The notes: generated by a model not told the origin, from the letters alone. DNA of 64,000 nucleotides from Onthophagus taurus (GCF_036711975.1 NC_091976.1:33232001-33296000), one strand, 5' to 3'; shown: positions 1-20,756, numbered from the stretch's first letter. Made by a program: numbers and translations.

Positions 1-178
1 TTTAACACGGTTAAAAGAATTGCACAATTTCCAACTTGGGTCTCATTGTTTAAATTAATGCGAACCGCACGCAACGTTTTTGTGTGTTTAACTCGGTTGC
101 GTGCTTTAAACGGAAAATTGGTACAAATCAAGTTGTTTTTTTTTTTGCACAATATGAAATAATGCAATTAAAAACTAT
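1..178. repeat. Left ~175-bp direct repeat flanking satellite
   Basis: This block recurs almost unchanged at 2635-2810 (shared words include TTTAACACGGTTAAAAG, CCAACTTGGGTCTCATTG and GCGTGCTTTAAACGGAAAA). The two copies bracket the 2.4-kb degenerate satellite. The copy begins at the first base of the window, so its outer edge is unknown. It carries no ORF and no recognisable LTR signals; it may be part of a larger repeat unit that continues upstream. Confidence 0.85.
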
Positions 179-179
179 G

Positions 180-2590
180 GAAATAAAATGTTTCTAATAT
201 ATAATATGTTTCTAGTTCTAGTATTTAATTCAAATTTTAATTTTATTAGACTAAAATGAAGTTAAAATGTCAAAATGACAAGATAAGATGTCAAACTGAC
301 AACTGTATGTCACGATTACAGGTTATATTGGGGAAATGACAGCTTTATAACCAAATAACAAGATGAATTGTCTTAATGACAAGTTGAAACGTCAAAATAC
401 CAAGTTATGTATTCGATGTAATGTCAATATTTATCATAAAAAGTCAAAATGTTGAGTTAAAATGTCATAGTGACAAGTTAAAAAATCAAAATGACAGGAT
501 AGGGAGCCAAATAATAACTTTATGTCAAGACGATGGGTTGTAACGAGGAAATAACAGCTTTATAAAAAACTAACAAGATTAAATGTCATAATGACAAGTT
601 GAAACGTCAAAATGTCAATTTGTGTAATCTCAATACTTATCATAGAATATCAAAATGTTAAGTTAAAATGTCCTAGTGACAAGTTAAAAATTAAAATGAC
701 AAGATAAAATGTCAAAATGATAACTTTATGTCAAGATGATTGATTATATTGGAGAAATGACAGCTTTATAAAGAAATAACAAGATGAAATGTCATAATGA
801 CAAGTTATGTATTCGATGTAATGTCAATACTTCTCATAAAATGTTGAAATGTTAAGTTAAAATGTCATAGCGACAAGATATAGGTCAAAATTACAGTATA
901 AGATGTTAAAACGATACCTTTATGTCAAAATGGCAGTTTATAATGAGGAAATGACAGCTTTATAAAAAAATAACAAGATTAAATGTTATAATGACAAGTT
1001 GAAACGTTAAAATGTCAAGTTATGTGTTCGATGTAATGTCAATACTTATCATAAAATGTCAAAATGTTAAGTTAAAATGTCCTAGTGACAACTTAAAACA
1101 TCAAAATGACAAGATAAGATGTCAAAATGATAACTTTGCAAGATTATAGGTTGTAATGGGGAAATGACAACTTTATAAAAAAATAAGAAGATGAAATGTC
1201 ATAACGACAAGTTATGTATTCGATGTAATGTCAATACTTCTCATAAAATGTCAAAATGTTAAGTTAAAATGTCATAGTGACAAGTTAAAAGATCAAAATT
1301 ACAGGATAAGATGTCAAAATAACAACTTTATATCAAGATGACAGGTTATATTGGGGAAATGACAGCTTTATAAAAAATTACATGAAACGTCAAAATATCA
1401 AGTTATGTATTCGATATAATGTCAATACTTATCATAGAATGTCAAAATGTTAAGTTAAAACGTCATAGTGACAAGTTAAAAGATCAAAATTACAGGATAA
1501 GATGTCAAAATGATAAGTTTATGTCAAGTTTTATAGTTTTCTTTATAAGTTTTTATAAAGATGTCAATGGGGAAATGACAACTATATAAAAAAATAAGAT
1601 GAATTGTCTTAATGACAAGTTGAAACGTCAAAATATCAAGTTATGTATTCGATGTAATGTCAATATTTATCATAAAAAGTCAAAATGTTGAGTTAAAATG
1701 TCATAGTGACAAGTTAAAAAATCAAAATGACAGGATAGGAAGCTAAATAATAACTTTATGTCAAGACGACGGGTTGTAACGGGGAAATAACAGCTTTATA
1801 AAAACCTAACAAGATTAAATGTCATAATGACAAGTTGAAACGTCAAAATGTCAAGTTGTGTAATCTCAATACTTATCATAGAATATCAAAATGTTAAGTT
1901 AAAATGTCCTAGTGACAAGTTAAAAATTAAAATGACAAGATAAAATGTCAAAATGATAACTTTATGTCAAGATGACTGATTATATTGGGGAAATGACAAC
2001 TTTATAAAAAAATAAGAAGATGAAATGTCATAATGACAAGTTATGTATTCGATGTAATGTCAATACTTCTCATAAAATGTTGAAATGTTAAGTTAAAATG
2101 TCATAGCGACAAGCTATAGGTCAAAATTACAGTATAAGATGTTAAAACGATACCTTTGTGTCAAAATGACAGGTTATAATGAGGAAATGGCAGCTTTATA
2201 AAAAAATAACAAGATTAAATGTTATAATGACAAGTTGAAACGTCAAAATGACAAGATAAGATGTCAAAATGATAATTTTATGTCAAGGTGACTGGTTATA
2301 ATGGGGAAATGACAACTTTATAAAAAAATAACAAGATGAAATGTCATAATGACAAGTTGAAACATCAAAATGTGAAGTTATTCAACAAACATATACAAAA
2401 ACCCAACACTGAATCACAACAAAAACTAGAACTAACACTAGACCTAGAAACATTTAGGTTTAGACGTCTTAGTGATAGTACTAAAATTAGTTCTAGTTTT
2501 ATCTTAAATGAAATATCTCAACTGACACGACGTTATCATAAATACAACTTAATTTGCATTTGTACCAGAAAGAAAATTTTAACAACAACA
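180..2590. repeat. Degenerate satellite with ~1.24-kb higher-order period
   Basis: The stretch is built from short variants of AAAATGTCAAAATGACAAG and GTTAAAATGTCATAGTGACAAG, arranged in units that each contain GAAATGACAGCTTTATAA and ATTCGATGTAATGTCAATA. On top of this, 361 to about 1010 is repeated at 1597 to about 2246 (offset 1236 bp) with few differences, so there is a second, longer period. The short ORF here is repeat translation, not a gene. A piece of the CTAG-rich fold-back family sits at about 2395-2510 at the right end. Confidence 0.85.
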
Positions 2591-2634
2591 ATGAATTAAA
2601 TTGTTTATTCAGCCTCAAAGTTTAGAATCAGTTC

Positions 2635-2810
2635 TTTAACACGGTTAAAAGTATTGCACAATTTCCAACTTGGGTCTCATTGTTTAAATGAATGCGAACC
2701 TCACGCAACCGTTTTGTGTGTTTAACTCTGTTGCGTGCTTTAAACGGAAAATTGATACAAATCAAGTTGTTTTTTTTTCTTTACACAATTGGAAATAATG
2801 CAATTAATAA
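2635..2810. repeat. Right ~175-bp direct repeat flanking satellite
   Basis: Second copy of the block at 1-178, same orientation, differing by a handful of substitutions and a small indel near the poly-T run. It separates the satellite from the AT-rich 3' flank of the Hsp110 gene. Confidence 0.85.
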
Positions 2811-3234
2811 AAAGAAATAAATAAATAAATAAAACATTGAGGTTTTGACTACTATTTATTACGCAATTGGACATCAAACAATATTAATATTGATATTTAC
2901 CATGTAATTTGTTTGTTTTTGGTGGAATGAGGCAATTGAAACATTTAGAAAATAAAAATAAATGTAAATTGCGAAAAATAATACAAAATAAAAAAGAAAT
3001 TCGTGTTTTCTTTATACCAAAATGTACAAAATTCAATTGAATGAATCAAAGAAAGGGGTTATTTCATTTTTAATGTTTGTTAATAAATTTGATTTAAGCC
3101 AAAAATTGCTGGGTGTATGCGTGTTGTAATAATGTATTATTAATATATAAATTGTTAGCTAATTTAAGAAAAAAATTGAAACTGTTAAAGAAAAAACAGT
3201 TACTTGCGGAACTAAAAACCAACATTAATTTAAT
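2811..3234 (-). other. Probable Hsp110 3' untranslated region and flank
   Basis: AT-rich sequence directly after the Hsp110 stop codon on the minus strand. Several minus-strand AATAAA-like words (TTTATT on the plus strand) occur, but I cannot choose a polyadenylation site. No ORF or repeat structure seen. Confidence 0.4.
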
Positions 3235-10860
<7,626 letters not shown>

Positions 10861-10874
10861 CAGCGATATTCAGC

Positions 10875-10889
10875 GTTCCAGAAAGTTCC
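10875..10889. promoter_or_regulatory. Heat-shock element (three perfect HSF units)
   Basis: The sequence TTCCAGAAAGTTC is an exact TTCnnGAAnnTTC array, the binding site of trimeric heat-shock factor. It lies about 240 bp upstream of the Hsp110 start codon, in the position expected for a stress-inducible promoter. No other perfect three-unit array was noticed nearby. Confidence 0.75.
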
Positions 10890-12597
10890 TCAAACGATGA
10901 CTTCGATCTATTTTATTCTATACGTCAAAAACGTCACTTTGGGAGTTTTTAAAAATTTGTGGTTATGTAATAAAATTTTTAATAGACACGATTTGAGATA
11001 TTTACGCGTTTTATTGCGTTTGGGGATTAGTTAGTTACGCATTTCTAAGTTTATTTTGAATTTTTTTCTTATAAAATGCGGGAAATTTTAAATAATTATG
11101 TCAATATTAAAAAAAAATATTAATTAATAAATATTCGATTAATAATTGTCACAACTATTTTTTATTAAATAAGAAATAAAATTATATTTTTCAACGTTAT
11201 TGTTATACTCATAATTGATATTACTTCATTTAACCTTGGTTAATAAATAATTGATTCGTTGGGTTGGGCTATATCAAATTTTTTTTGTGCTTTTTCTACA
11301 AGTTTAAAATTAATTTTTTTCTTAATAAAGCGAAAAACTGAAATAACCACAATGGTGGTTAATTTAGTTTCGGGCCAAAATCGATTAAAATATTATATTT
11401 TAATTTTTACTTAAATGTCATTTGTAAAATTGGTTGCCTATTTTAATTTTTGTAATTATTTTGAATATTATATTAAAATTTGCGAAAAAATTTCGAAATT
11501 TTTTATAAATAGCGTTAATTCGTAACTATATCTCGCTTTTAAACTTAGGGAGTATTTAAATTTGTAATCAAAATGTCATTGTTCATGATTGGTTAACCTA
11601 ATCTATAAAGTTAGATTATAAATTTACAAATGCTGCTTTATTAACAACAAAATAGTGTACACCGATAAATAACATCAAATTTCACCACTTGTCCAATGGT
11701 ATTAATGAACATTGGTATTATTAACAACAGGGCGAGGTAAACTACGACCCAAAAATCGAGAATCTGATACAATAGGGCCGTTAAGTTTTCTTTTATTGGC
11801 TTATTCGAAAGTTCTTTAAAATTGATTGACCCTATATTTTTTAATTTTTGATTCTGAGGCTTAGTTTTTCAAAAAAAAAAAAATAATAAAGTTTGAAACT
11901 ACAGGAACTCCAAAGTACGTCACTCAGATTTGAGCGTACGATTGGAGCGTATAAAAATCAATAAAATTCCTGGAGAGAGACAATGCTACGAATCTTATAC
12001 GCTAGAAGAAAACGGAAGCGAACGTAACGTCTGTGATTTCTTTCTTTTTACTTAAAACGTCATCTGGAGTCGGGGAATTTTAAACTTTTACATTAATTAA
12101 AAAGACACCCATTAGAACTTTAATGGTGCTACAAGCAAGTCAAAGTTTGTAGCACAAACTTTGTATGGGTTATGATTTATGAAATACAGTGTGTTAATTA
12201 ATTATCGTACCCAACGTCATCATTGCAAGTATGCAACCAATATCACAGTATAGGTATTGCAACAGCGATTTGCGATATTGGTTGCATACTTGCAATGATG
12301 ACGTCAGGTACGATAATTAATTAACAATTTATCGTATAATTAATAAAAATAAGGAAATGGGAAAGTTTAAGATTCCTAACTAATTAAGAGGAGATTACTC
12401 AGAGATTAATTTTATCAACGATTCTATACACCAAAGCATTTAAAGTTATAGTTCTACTTTTTAAGTTATATTTAATTTTCCATTAATACAATATTATAGA
12501 AGATAATAATTAATACACATCCTATACCTAATTTTAAAATTGTTGTTACATCGTATCGATGATAATAAATAATGAGAAATCGGGAACCTTTCAAATC
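10890..12597. other. Intergenic region between Hsp110 and PCM1
   Basis: AT-rich intergenic sequence between the 5' end of Hsp110 and the 3' end of PCM1, both on the minus strand. Apart from the inverted repeat at 12193-12325 I see no gene. The last ~250 bases are probably PCM1 3' untranslated sequence. Confidence 0.5.
12193..12325. repeat. Long hairpin with ~53-bp arms
   Basis: Left arm from GTTAATTAATTATCGTAC to GCAACCAATATC pairs with right arm GATATTGGTTGC to GTACGATAATTAATTAAC, with only a few mismatches and a ~27-base loop. The right arm carries the CRE-like word ATGACGTCAG. It may be a small fold-back or MITE element or a transcribed hairpin; it has no coding capacity. Confidence 0.8.
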
Positions 12598-15500
12598 CTA
12601 GATTTGTTCCGTATCGCTCCTAGACGAATTTGAACGATCTAAACAAAAAAAAAACGTTTAAAAATAATAATAAATCTAAAAAAGAGCTTTACCCCTGGAA
12701 GTGTTTATTTTTGATCTACAATGCGCGCTACTGAGTCTTGTCGGAACTTGATCTAAACCGTGCTCGACTAATTCGGCTTCGACGACGTTTGTAAAATCCA
12801 AATTTGATGTGTCAACTAATTCTTCTACGCCTTGATCGTTTGCGGTTTCGTTTAAAGGGCATAAAATGCCGCCTATTGCGCCTTCTTCTTCTTCCTCCTC
12901 GATATCCATCCTGCTTTGATCGGCTTCGGCTAAATCTCCGTTTTGTATTATCGGTTGTTGTTGTTGGAGAGTGTCTGTAGTTGTTGATGATAACTCCGAT
13001 TGCAAATTAAAGGGGTAAGTTTGACTTAATGGTTGGTCATTAATGGAAAGCTCGTTTGCCTCGGAAATACTATCTCGCATCAAACGAATTAATGATATTT
13101 CACCCCTTAATAATTCTTCGATTGTTTGCAAAATATCTAAACGTACTTCTTGCACTCTAAAAATTTATTTTATTTTATTTATTATTTTATGTTATGACAC
13201 AACTTTACTTTTTTCCTTTAAACTGTTCGAAAGCTCCGGCCACTAAGCAAGCAAAATGTTTATGAATGATGCTATCTTTAGGATTGTTTGAGGAGTTTGT
13301 AAAAACCGACGAAAAAGTCGATTCGATTAAAAGCTCCTTAAGATAATCTAAAAGGTTTTGTTGAAGAACTTCCTCACTGTGGAGATTTAAAAACGTTAAG
13401 ACGTCGGATAAATAAGTTGGGCAATCCGGATCCAAATTATTTTCATTCTAAACAAAAAAGAATTAGTTAAGTACTTGAATAATACAGGTGTCCGGAAATG
13501 ACGTGTAAAACGGAAGATCACATGTACCTTGAGCAAAAATATGATGATTTGAACCTTTTAAACCTTTTTCCAAAGGTATTTTTCATTGGGTGATGAGCCA
13601 GGTCACCCAATGTACCTCTTCTGGTTTTTTTTGTTGAGCATTTTTAAATAGTATTCTAAGAATTAAGTACTAAAGACAATGTATCGAAGCGGGTAGGAAA
13701 ATGTTTAAAAATTCAAAAGATTTTTGAATTACTTTACTTTTATCTATAGATTCAGATTTTGCAATCAAAAACATAGGGTGCCATTTAAAAAATTGGCCGT
13801 GACCTTCACATGACCTTGAAAATAAGGTCAAGGTCAAAAAAAATTATCGTCATATGGTTTCCTCCTTCGCACAGAACAACTTTCATTTGGTTCATTTTTA
13901 TGTCAAATAAACCGTTTTCGAGATAATCGGTTGTCTCATGTTAAATGGACCCCTGGATAGATAACTTGAGTTAAATCATCATATTTTTGGTCAAGCTACT
14001 TGTGATCTTGCGTTGTACACGTCACTTCCGGACACCTGTATAAATAATTTTATTACCAAGTGATTTCCAAACGATGGTAAAATAAAATACGATTGAGATT
14101 GACTTTCCAAGGCGTCATTTTCCAAACTTTCATCGTGACTAACCTGTCGTAAACTATCAGTTGCGCTATTTGAAGTAACCAAAGAATTTGAAACTAAACT
14201 TTGTATACTTTGCAACGTTTGTCTCCTTAACGGATCGGAACTAATTAATTGTAAGTCTCTAAATAATTGTAACAAAAAATGGGGGCGCCCTTGATTGGCC
14301 GAAATCAATGATGCCACCTCTTTATAAACATTCTCCCTTAATTCCTCAAATAATTTCGATTTTTGCGTCGTACTCGTCGCTTCATCACTCGTAGTCCATT
14401 CGTTTCTATCATTTCTAATTTGGGGTGGTTTCTCGATTTCTTGTTGTTCCTCCACATTCGATTGTGTAACAACTTCCGGTACCATCGCATTTTCGTTCGA
14501 TTTGTCGCTTGAAATCGATTGTTCCGGTTCATTTTCCGTTAATCTTCTTCTCGGGGTATTTTCCACCGAACTTACCGCGGTGTCTTGTTGAAAAATAGTG
14601 TTGCGTTTTTGTGTTGTGGTACCACTCGAAGTTGAAAAAGGATAAACGAAAGCGGTGCCATCAATCGAGTTGTTAAGGCGATCGTTTGAGAGCGGTTGTT
14701 GGTGTGATGATGCGTTTTGAAGACCTTCGTTACTTTTTGTTGATAAAAGGTTTTGGCGGGAATAACTAAGAATAAGGTTGAGGGTACATTTAATTGTTAT
14801 TATTGTTAAATCAAAAAAAAATCAAACAAAAAATTAATTAATAAAAATTAATTTTAATTTAACCTACCTTCGAAAATTGTCCCAATAATTATTGGCTCGA
14901 TTACCGGGGGCAACCTGATTATTAAGAGCTGGTCCGTTCCAAATTTGCGACGGTAACGGAGGTTGCCCCCCTTGATGATGAATACTATGGTTATTCAAAA
15001 CAGCGGCATTCTCTAAAATACGCGCATTATGCAAGTTATTATGGTGAGCGGCGTACTCAAGATTAGTAGTAACATGCATCGGATGATTTAAATTTGGGAG
15101 GGAAGTCGCTGAAGATACTTGTTGTTGTTGTTGTTGGTGATTCAATTTCGGGGGAATTCCATTCGAATAAAGTGGAGGTGGAGGAGGGAGAGGATTCGAT
15201 TGGTGTTCGAAAGATAACTTTTCTTGCATCTAAAAAATAAAAAATTAAACCCAACCAAAAATAATCACCAAAATCTTTACCATCATAACATTACTTCTCA
15301 AAGTTGCAATTTCTTTTTGTTGTAACCACAACATTTGGCAACATTGATTCAACGTATTCAACATATAAGCTTGCGTTTGCAAAGTGTTAGTTGCGATCCA
15401 ATTTTGATAATTCGAATTAGGATCGAGATTAAAATTCGGAGGTAAAGAATTCGCCGCGTTAAAAATATTATCAAACCCTCCCGTTTGATTCGACGAACCA

Positions 15501-18500
15501 CTCGGGGCGTTATTAACCACATTTAACGCGTTCATCGGGTTCGGTGACGACGAAAATTCCCGACGCGGTTCCGAATACAACGGAGAAGGAGTTAAATTAT
15601 TCCTAACGTTTTGTAAAGACCGCCTTGGTTGCTTCGTAATCAAATTTTGTTGCTCCAACATCGAATCGCAAACGCTTCGAATTAACTCTAATTGTTTTTG
15701 AGTTTGAGTTTTATTTTGGGAATCTCTTTCGCTGTTACTTCGAATTCGTTGCTTTGGTAATCCGGTGGTGTTCGAAATCGGTTGTATCCCGCTGTTATTG
15801 TCGGCAGTTCTCGAGGAGGCCCTAGTTTCGGAAGCTCGTTCGGGGCAAAAAAGGAATTGCCTCGCTTGTTGTTGATTTTTTAAGTAATCATCGATCGTTG
15901 TAACTTCAATTGGGATCATTGCTGAAGGTACCGGGTTACTTGCCACGTCTGAATTTACATTTTCATCTGAGTATTCGTTAGCGTCCCCTTCTTCTTCGGC
16001 TTCATCACTTGAGTAAGCCCCACTTTTCGGGGTGGTTGGGTACATCCTATAAAAAGCCGCCGCTTCAAACGTGTTATTAATCGTTGCCATATCGGGTTTA
16101 TATTCGCATTGAACGTCTTGATTTAGGTTAGATGATGCAGCTTTGTGTTTGCACATTAATTCCTCGAGTTCGCGTTTTTTCGCTTGTAATTCCCCTTGGA
16201 GTTTTAATCGTTCCTTTTCTTGGGCGTTCATTGTTTTTTTGTTAACTTGTTTGTCTTTGAGTTTTTGTTCGTTTGACGGGTTTGATCGGGTCGGGTTATC
16301 ATCTAATTGATTGCGTTGGATTAAGTTGTGTGATTTCGAGGTTGTTACAATTTCATTAATTTCGTTATCGGATTCGTTAAAGTTTAACTCAGAGTTTTTA
16401 ACCACCTCTAACATATCTTTTAATTTCGATAATTGTTCCTTCATGACAACAATTTTTCTCACTTGACTCCCCATGTCATCCTCTTCTGATTCGTCATTCA
16501 TCGTTTGTAATTGCGACACTAATTGGTCGACTTGTCTCTTTTTATTTTGTAGTTCCCAAAGTTTTCCTTGCAACTCCGCGTGTTCGTTTTGTAATTGAAC
16601 ATCGCGTTTATCCAGCATTTGTATTAAATGGGTCCGATTATCGTTAGTATCCCGTAATTGCCCCACTTTATGTTGTAAAACCTCAACTTGATTTTGCAAA
16701 TTCTCCGTTAAATTATTCGAAGTAGATGGCTCCAATCTCAACGCATTCCAACGCTCCTCTAATTCCCGAATATCTTGGTTACCCTTTTTGCTGCTTGCGT
16801 TTTCGGAGGAAGAATCAACGTCGTAATTTTGGTGCGAAATTAATTTTTGCTGTGCTAATCGAGCCTCACGAAGTTGATTTTCGGCTTTTTGTTGGAGCGT
16901 TAAGAGGAGATTTTCTTGTTCAAGGAGCAGTTCTAATTGGTGGTTGGTTTGTTCGACCTTTTTTTCAATTTGATTCTTCGGTAATCGCATGATTTGCTCT
17001 TGTACGGTGTCAATTCCATTTTCAATCGACTAAAAAAAAAAGATATTGAGGTGATATATTTCAATTACCCTAATTTTGTTTTTTTTATTGGCCCCACGTT
17101 GGGCGACATGATATATTTTAGATAATTCAAATAAATAATTCAACACTGTTCTACAACGTTGTCAAATGGCTCAAAGGTAAGCTTAACAAAACTCTCAGTG
17201 AAATAATTAATAATAATATCTTTTTATTTGTAGTTAATACGAAGTAAATTAATTAATCAATTCTAAAAATTGAATTAAACATAATGAAATTGTAATAACA
17301 TAACCAAACCAAAATAACTCAAATTAATCATATTTAAGGTAAATTTCAAATGAAAATTGAAAAAAATTAAAACGAATAATAATGAAGTTGAAAATTATAA
17401 CTTAGCTTATCTTGTAGTTTTCGGTAAAGGAAACTTGGACTCTCCAAGGAATAGGTAACAATGATTCTTGATTGGAATTGGAATAATTGGATCTGGAACC
17501 ACTTAATTTCCTTTTTTATTATTAAAGGTGATTAATTTTAATTCGAATAATCTTCTTATTTAACTTGTTATAAGTTTCTATTTTTTGAGGTTATGTCACA
17601 ATGGTGATTGACAGGTAACCTAACTTTTTTGGTTTTTAAAATGATCGCGGACAAAAATCAGCGTGCGCTCCTCACGTTCGGAATCACACTAAAATCTGCC
17701 AGTTTCGTTTGTTTATTGCTAAAACGTTTTAAATAACGTTTTCTGATTGGTTAAATTCTTCAACTTGAAATTCGTAATTTAAATTTCTCCGGTATAGCCA
17801 ACATGAAAATGTCAAATATCACCAATTAAATTTTATCAAAAAATTATTGAAATTTCTATTTTAACAATATTTATGTATGAAATGTTGTAGTTTTATTGCT
17901 TTAACTTTGTTTCGCTAATTTCGGAACATTTTTCTTTTAGATTTCAACGTCCATCTTCAAAAATACATTCAAATATTTAATCTACGGATTTTCGTCCAAT
18001 TCTTCATCAAAACTCCCATATAATGGATAGTTTTCGTTCTTGATATGCTAAGATTATCGTTTTCAATAGTTTCAACGGAACAAACATTAATTATAATATA
18101 AAAATTAATGAAAAATGAAATTTGAGGTTATGTCACTGTCATAACCTCAACTACTTGGTTATATTATTACAATTTTAATAAAATACGCATTAATAAATCA
18201 AAAAAGGGTTAATTCATGCTTCAATCAATCAAAGGTGAGTAAAAACACATCAAATAAATTTAAAATCACCTTTAAACGATCACCTTGATTATCACTATTT
18301 TCAAATTCCTCAATATCAGACAACATTTTACTCAATTTATTTTCGCTATCTTTTAGATCGTTATAAGTCTTTTCGATTTCTTCTTTTTCGATTTGATCGT
18401 ACTAAACATTTTTTGATTTATAATAATTACCAATAATTAAAAATAAACTTTTTTTACCTGATGATGGTCATCGGAATTTTTCATATTTGAAACGATCGAA

Positions 18501-19058
18501 GAAGTAATGTTTAAGCACTCCCTAATTTGGTTTAATTTGTCTTCTATTTGCTTTTTATCGGGATATTTAGTGATGTTATCGCACTTTGTAATCGTTTCCG
18601 TTGAATTACGTCTTGAATCGCCTTTCGAATCAATCGGCTCTAAAATAAATGAGATAAGACAAATTTCTTTTCAAAACTTTCTTTATATTTACGCTGCAAA
18701 GAATTTTGCTCCTCGAGAGTGTGGTCCATGATGTGAAAAGAACTCCCCGGCGATCGCTCCGAGTTCCCAAAGTGTCTTGTCCGGTTCACGACATACGAAT
18801 CTCTGCCCTATAAGTTTCGAGAAAAAATGGCAAAGATGTAACTTTAAATATAGGTCGACTATTTATAGATAGAGTGAGAAACGGGGGCCCAAAGTGCAGT
18901 GGGAGCTTTTATTAAACGTCTCGTTTACTACTCACCAGGTTGTTCGACAACAAATTCGGATCTTGCTCTTGACTATGTATGGTATTTTTAGCATATTTTA
19001 TTTTAGGAACGGTCCCGGTTCCCTTTTTCGAATAAAGTTTACGTCTGTCGTCAGACAT
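12598..19058 (-). CDS. Pcm1: Pericentriolar material 1 (PCM1)-like centriolar satellite protein
   Basis: Scaffold of centriolar satellites, needed for protein delivery to centrosomes and cilia in relatives. Exons: 19058-18936, 18807-18693, 18639-18458, 18401-18270, 17029-15281, 15229-14868, 14765-14057, 13447-13209, 13156-12693, 12638-12598; 4116 bp, 1371 aa, and all phases agree. The N-terminus reads MSDDRRKLYSKKGTGTVPK. The 1749-bp exon encodes long coiled coils (for example LQNKKRQVDQLVSQLQTM, MKEQLSKLKDMLEVVKNSE). The C-terminal region has the most conserved PCM1 block, FEELRENVYKEVASLI then RPHFLLQLFRDLQLI, followed by EVRLDILQTIEELLRGE. Between them are Asn/Gln/Ser-rich low-complexity stretches. 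The intron at 13448-14056 carries a TIR element. I am fairly sure of the family; the shortest exons (first four and last) rest on splice signals and frame only. Confidence 0.88.
13485..14038. mobile_element. 554-bp TIR element with TA target duplication
   Basis: The ends CAGGTGTCCGGAAATGACGT and its inverted partner, ending TCCGGACACCTG, form 23-bp terminal inverted repeats with one mismatch, flanked on each side by TA. This is the pattern of Tc1/mariner-type non-autonomous elements. The inside has no transposase. It includes GACCTTGAAAATAAGGTCA, a smaller internal palindrome. It sits in a PCM1 intron between coding exons. Confidence 0.85.
17030..18269 (-). other. PCM1 intron 4
   Basis: A 1.24-kb AT-rich intron with correct splice ends. 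I see no gene or clear repeat in it. The short sequence GAGGTTATGTCAC appears twice (about 17590 and 18124), a small word also scattered elsewhere in the window. Confidence 0.6.
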
Positions 19059-20756
19059 TGCAAGTTTCTTTAACTTTTAAAAACGTTTAAAACACCACGC
19101 ACGAACCTATAATTACAACCAAAACTAATCACTACTTAACACATTAATACATCGATTTATATTTAAGCGGAAACAACATTCTCTTTAAGTTTTTTTCGAT
19201 AATTTTAAAAGAAAAATAAAACAGAAATGAACTGTCAAATACCGGTATAGGTTAAGCATATGGCGCCATCTAGCGATTTGTACGAAGAACTATCAAAATT
19301 TGAAACTATCGTTCTCTTTGAACTAGCTTTTCTACATTCGTTATAATAGCAAAGGATATGAACGAAACAATGAACGTGGTATCTAATGAACTAAAAAATT
19401 AGTTCTTTTTTAGAACTATAACTCACTTGGAAGCAAACAGTTCAAATCAGATAATGACTATTATTATGGTAGGTAGATGGCGACATAATACATATTAATT
19501 TCCCATTTCAATTTTCAACCCGACATTGAATTTGTTTCTGTTTAACCATTAATAAATTACTGTAACTAGTTAAAACAAGTTAAAAAATTCATTTAGAACT
19601 ACTTCAGAAATCAAATAATCTTAAAATGAACACTCATCATAAAGAACCACTTTTCCCCCACCACTAGCGCGATCTATCATTGAGATATAAAGTTAAAATC
19701 ACTCTAATTTAAAATAATTTGTCACTTTTTGAGAGGTTATTTATTTAAAATTATAAACGTCATTTTGATCAAATTAAATTAAATAAAATGGTAAAATTAC
19801 ATAAAAAATTATTAAATAAATCATCAATAAACCTCATCAATGAGATCATAACTAAAACCGGCACAACAAAAAGAAATATTTAAACGGCACCTCAAGGTCG
19901 GGGTGATTGAGAGTTTTTTAAAAGAAATGACTGAATAGAGGAAAGAACTTCTGCGTTTGCGCCGTTTTAAAAACGGGACCAAGAACCGCCAGCGAAATGA
20001 TGACAGTGTTGAAAGTGTTCTTTTTTCCTCATCTATTTAATTAAAGATTCGCTGTAAAGTGCAAGATTATTTTTAAGATCGCGTTGTTTTAGAAGAGCAG
20101 GTGGTGTATCAAAATCGTGTCTTATTGAAATCGTTTTAATTTTTTAATGCACACATGTTTTGGCCAGCACTTTGCACCGTAGAATGGGTATTAAATAAAT
20201 TACTACTTTTATTACAACGTTATTTGATCTTGATTTTGTTTGATTCAATTTTGAATGAGTTTCCTAAACGTTATCTAACCTCAATTTGTTGCTGTAATCT
20301 TTGACCTTGAACTGTTATCATTATGCATTTCCTCAATGTTACATATTTATTAAATATTCTATTTATTCCAATGTTATTTCTCTATATTAATCAAAAATAT
20401 TATTTTTATAAACAATTCCTTATTTTCTTCATATAAATTAAGTTGTTTTTCGACATAACCTCACTTTTTTTTTTCTAAGTTTTTTCCAAATTAATAAATC
20501 TAAAATGATTTCGTTCACTATCTCTTGATGATATCAATTATAGTAGTTCGTTACAAACGTTATTACTCTATAAATTGTAATAATCCTTGAACTGTTGTAC
20601 TCTAACGTTATTCGTTTTGTAAAAAATCTCGTTTTTTTCTCCCATTTCCAATTTTGCTCCCAACCCGTGCATATTTATATTTCTTAATATTTAGTTACAT
20701 TTTAATTAGACTTTTTTGTGTGATTTGCAAAGGAAACTTAAAGAAAAAGAAGTGCG
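19059..20756. other. Divergent intergenic region PCM1 / anoctamin
   Basis: It holds the 5' flanks of two genes transcribed away from each other. A GGCGCCATCT word (CTCF-like core in reverse) lies at 19262-19271. The stretch before 20757 is probably the anoctamin 5' untranslated region. No ORF, TATA box or repeat array was recognised. Confidence 0.55.

Noticed and set aside
2336-2599. 87-codon reading at the satellite end
   Set aside because: Translation of satellite words and a fold-back fragment; no protein similarity.
1-2810. Direct repeats at 1-178 and 2635-2810 read as long terminal repeats of a retroelement
   Set aside because: The interior is a word satellite without gag or pol similarity, primer-binding site or polypurine tract, and the repeats show no TG..CA borders. 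A larger satellite unit explains it better.
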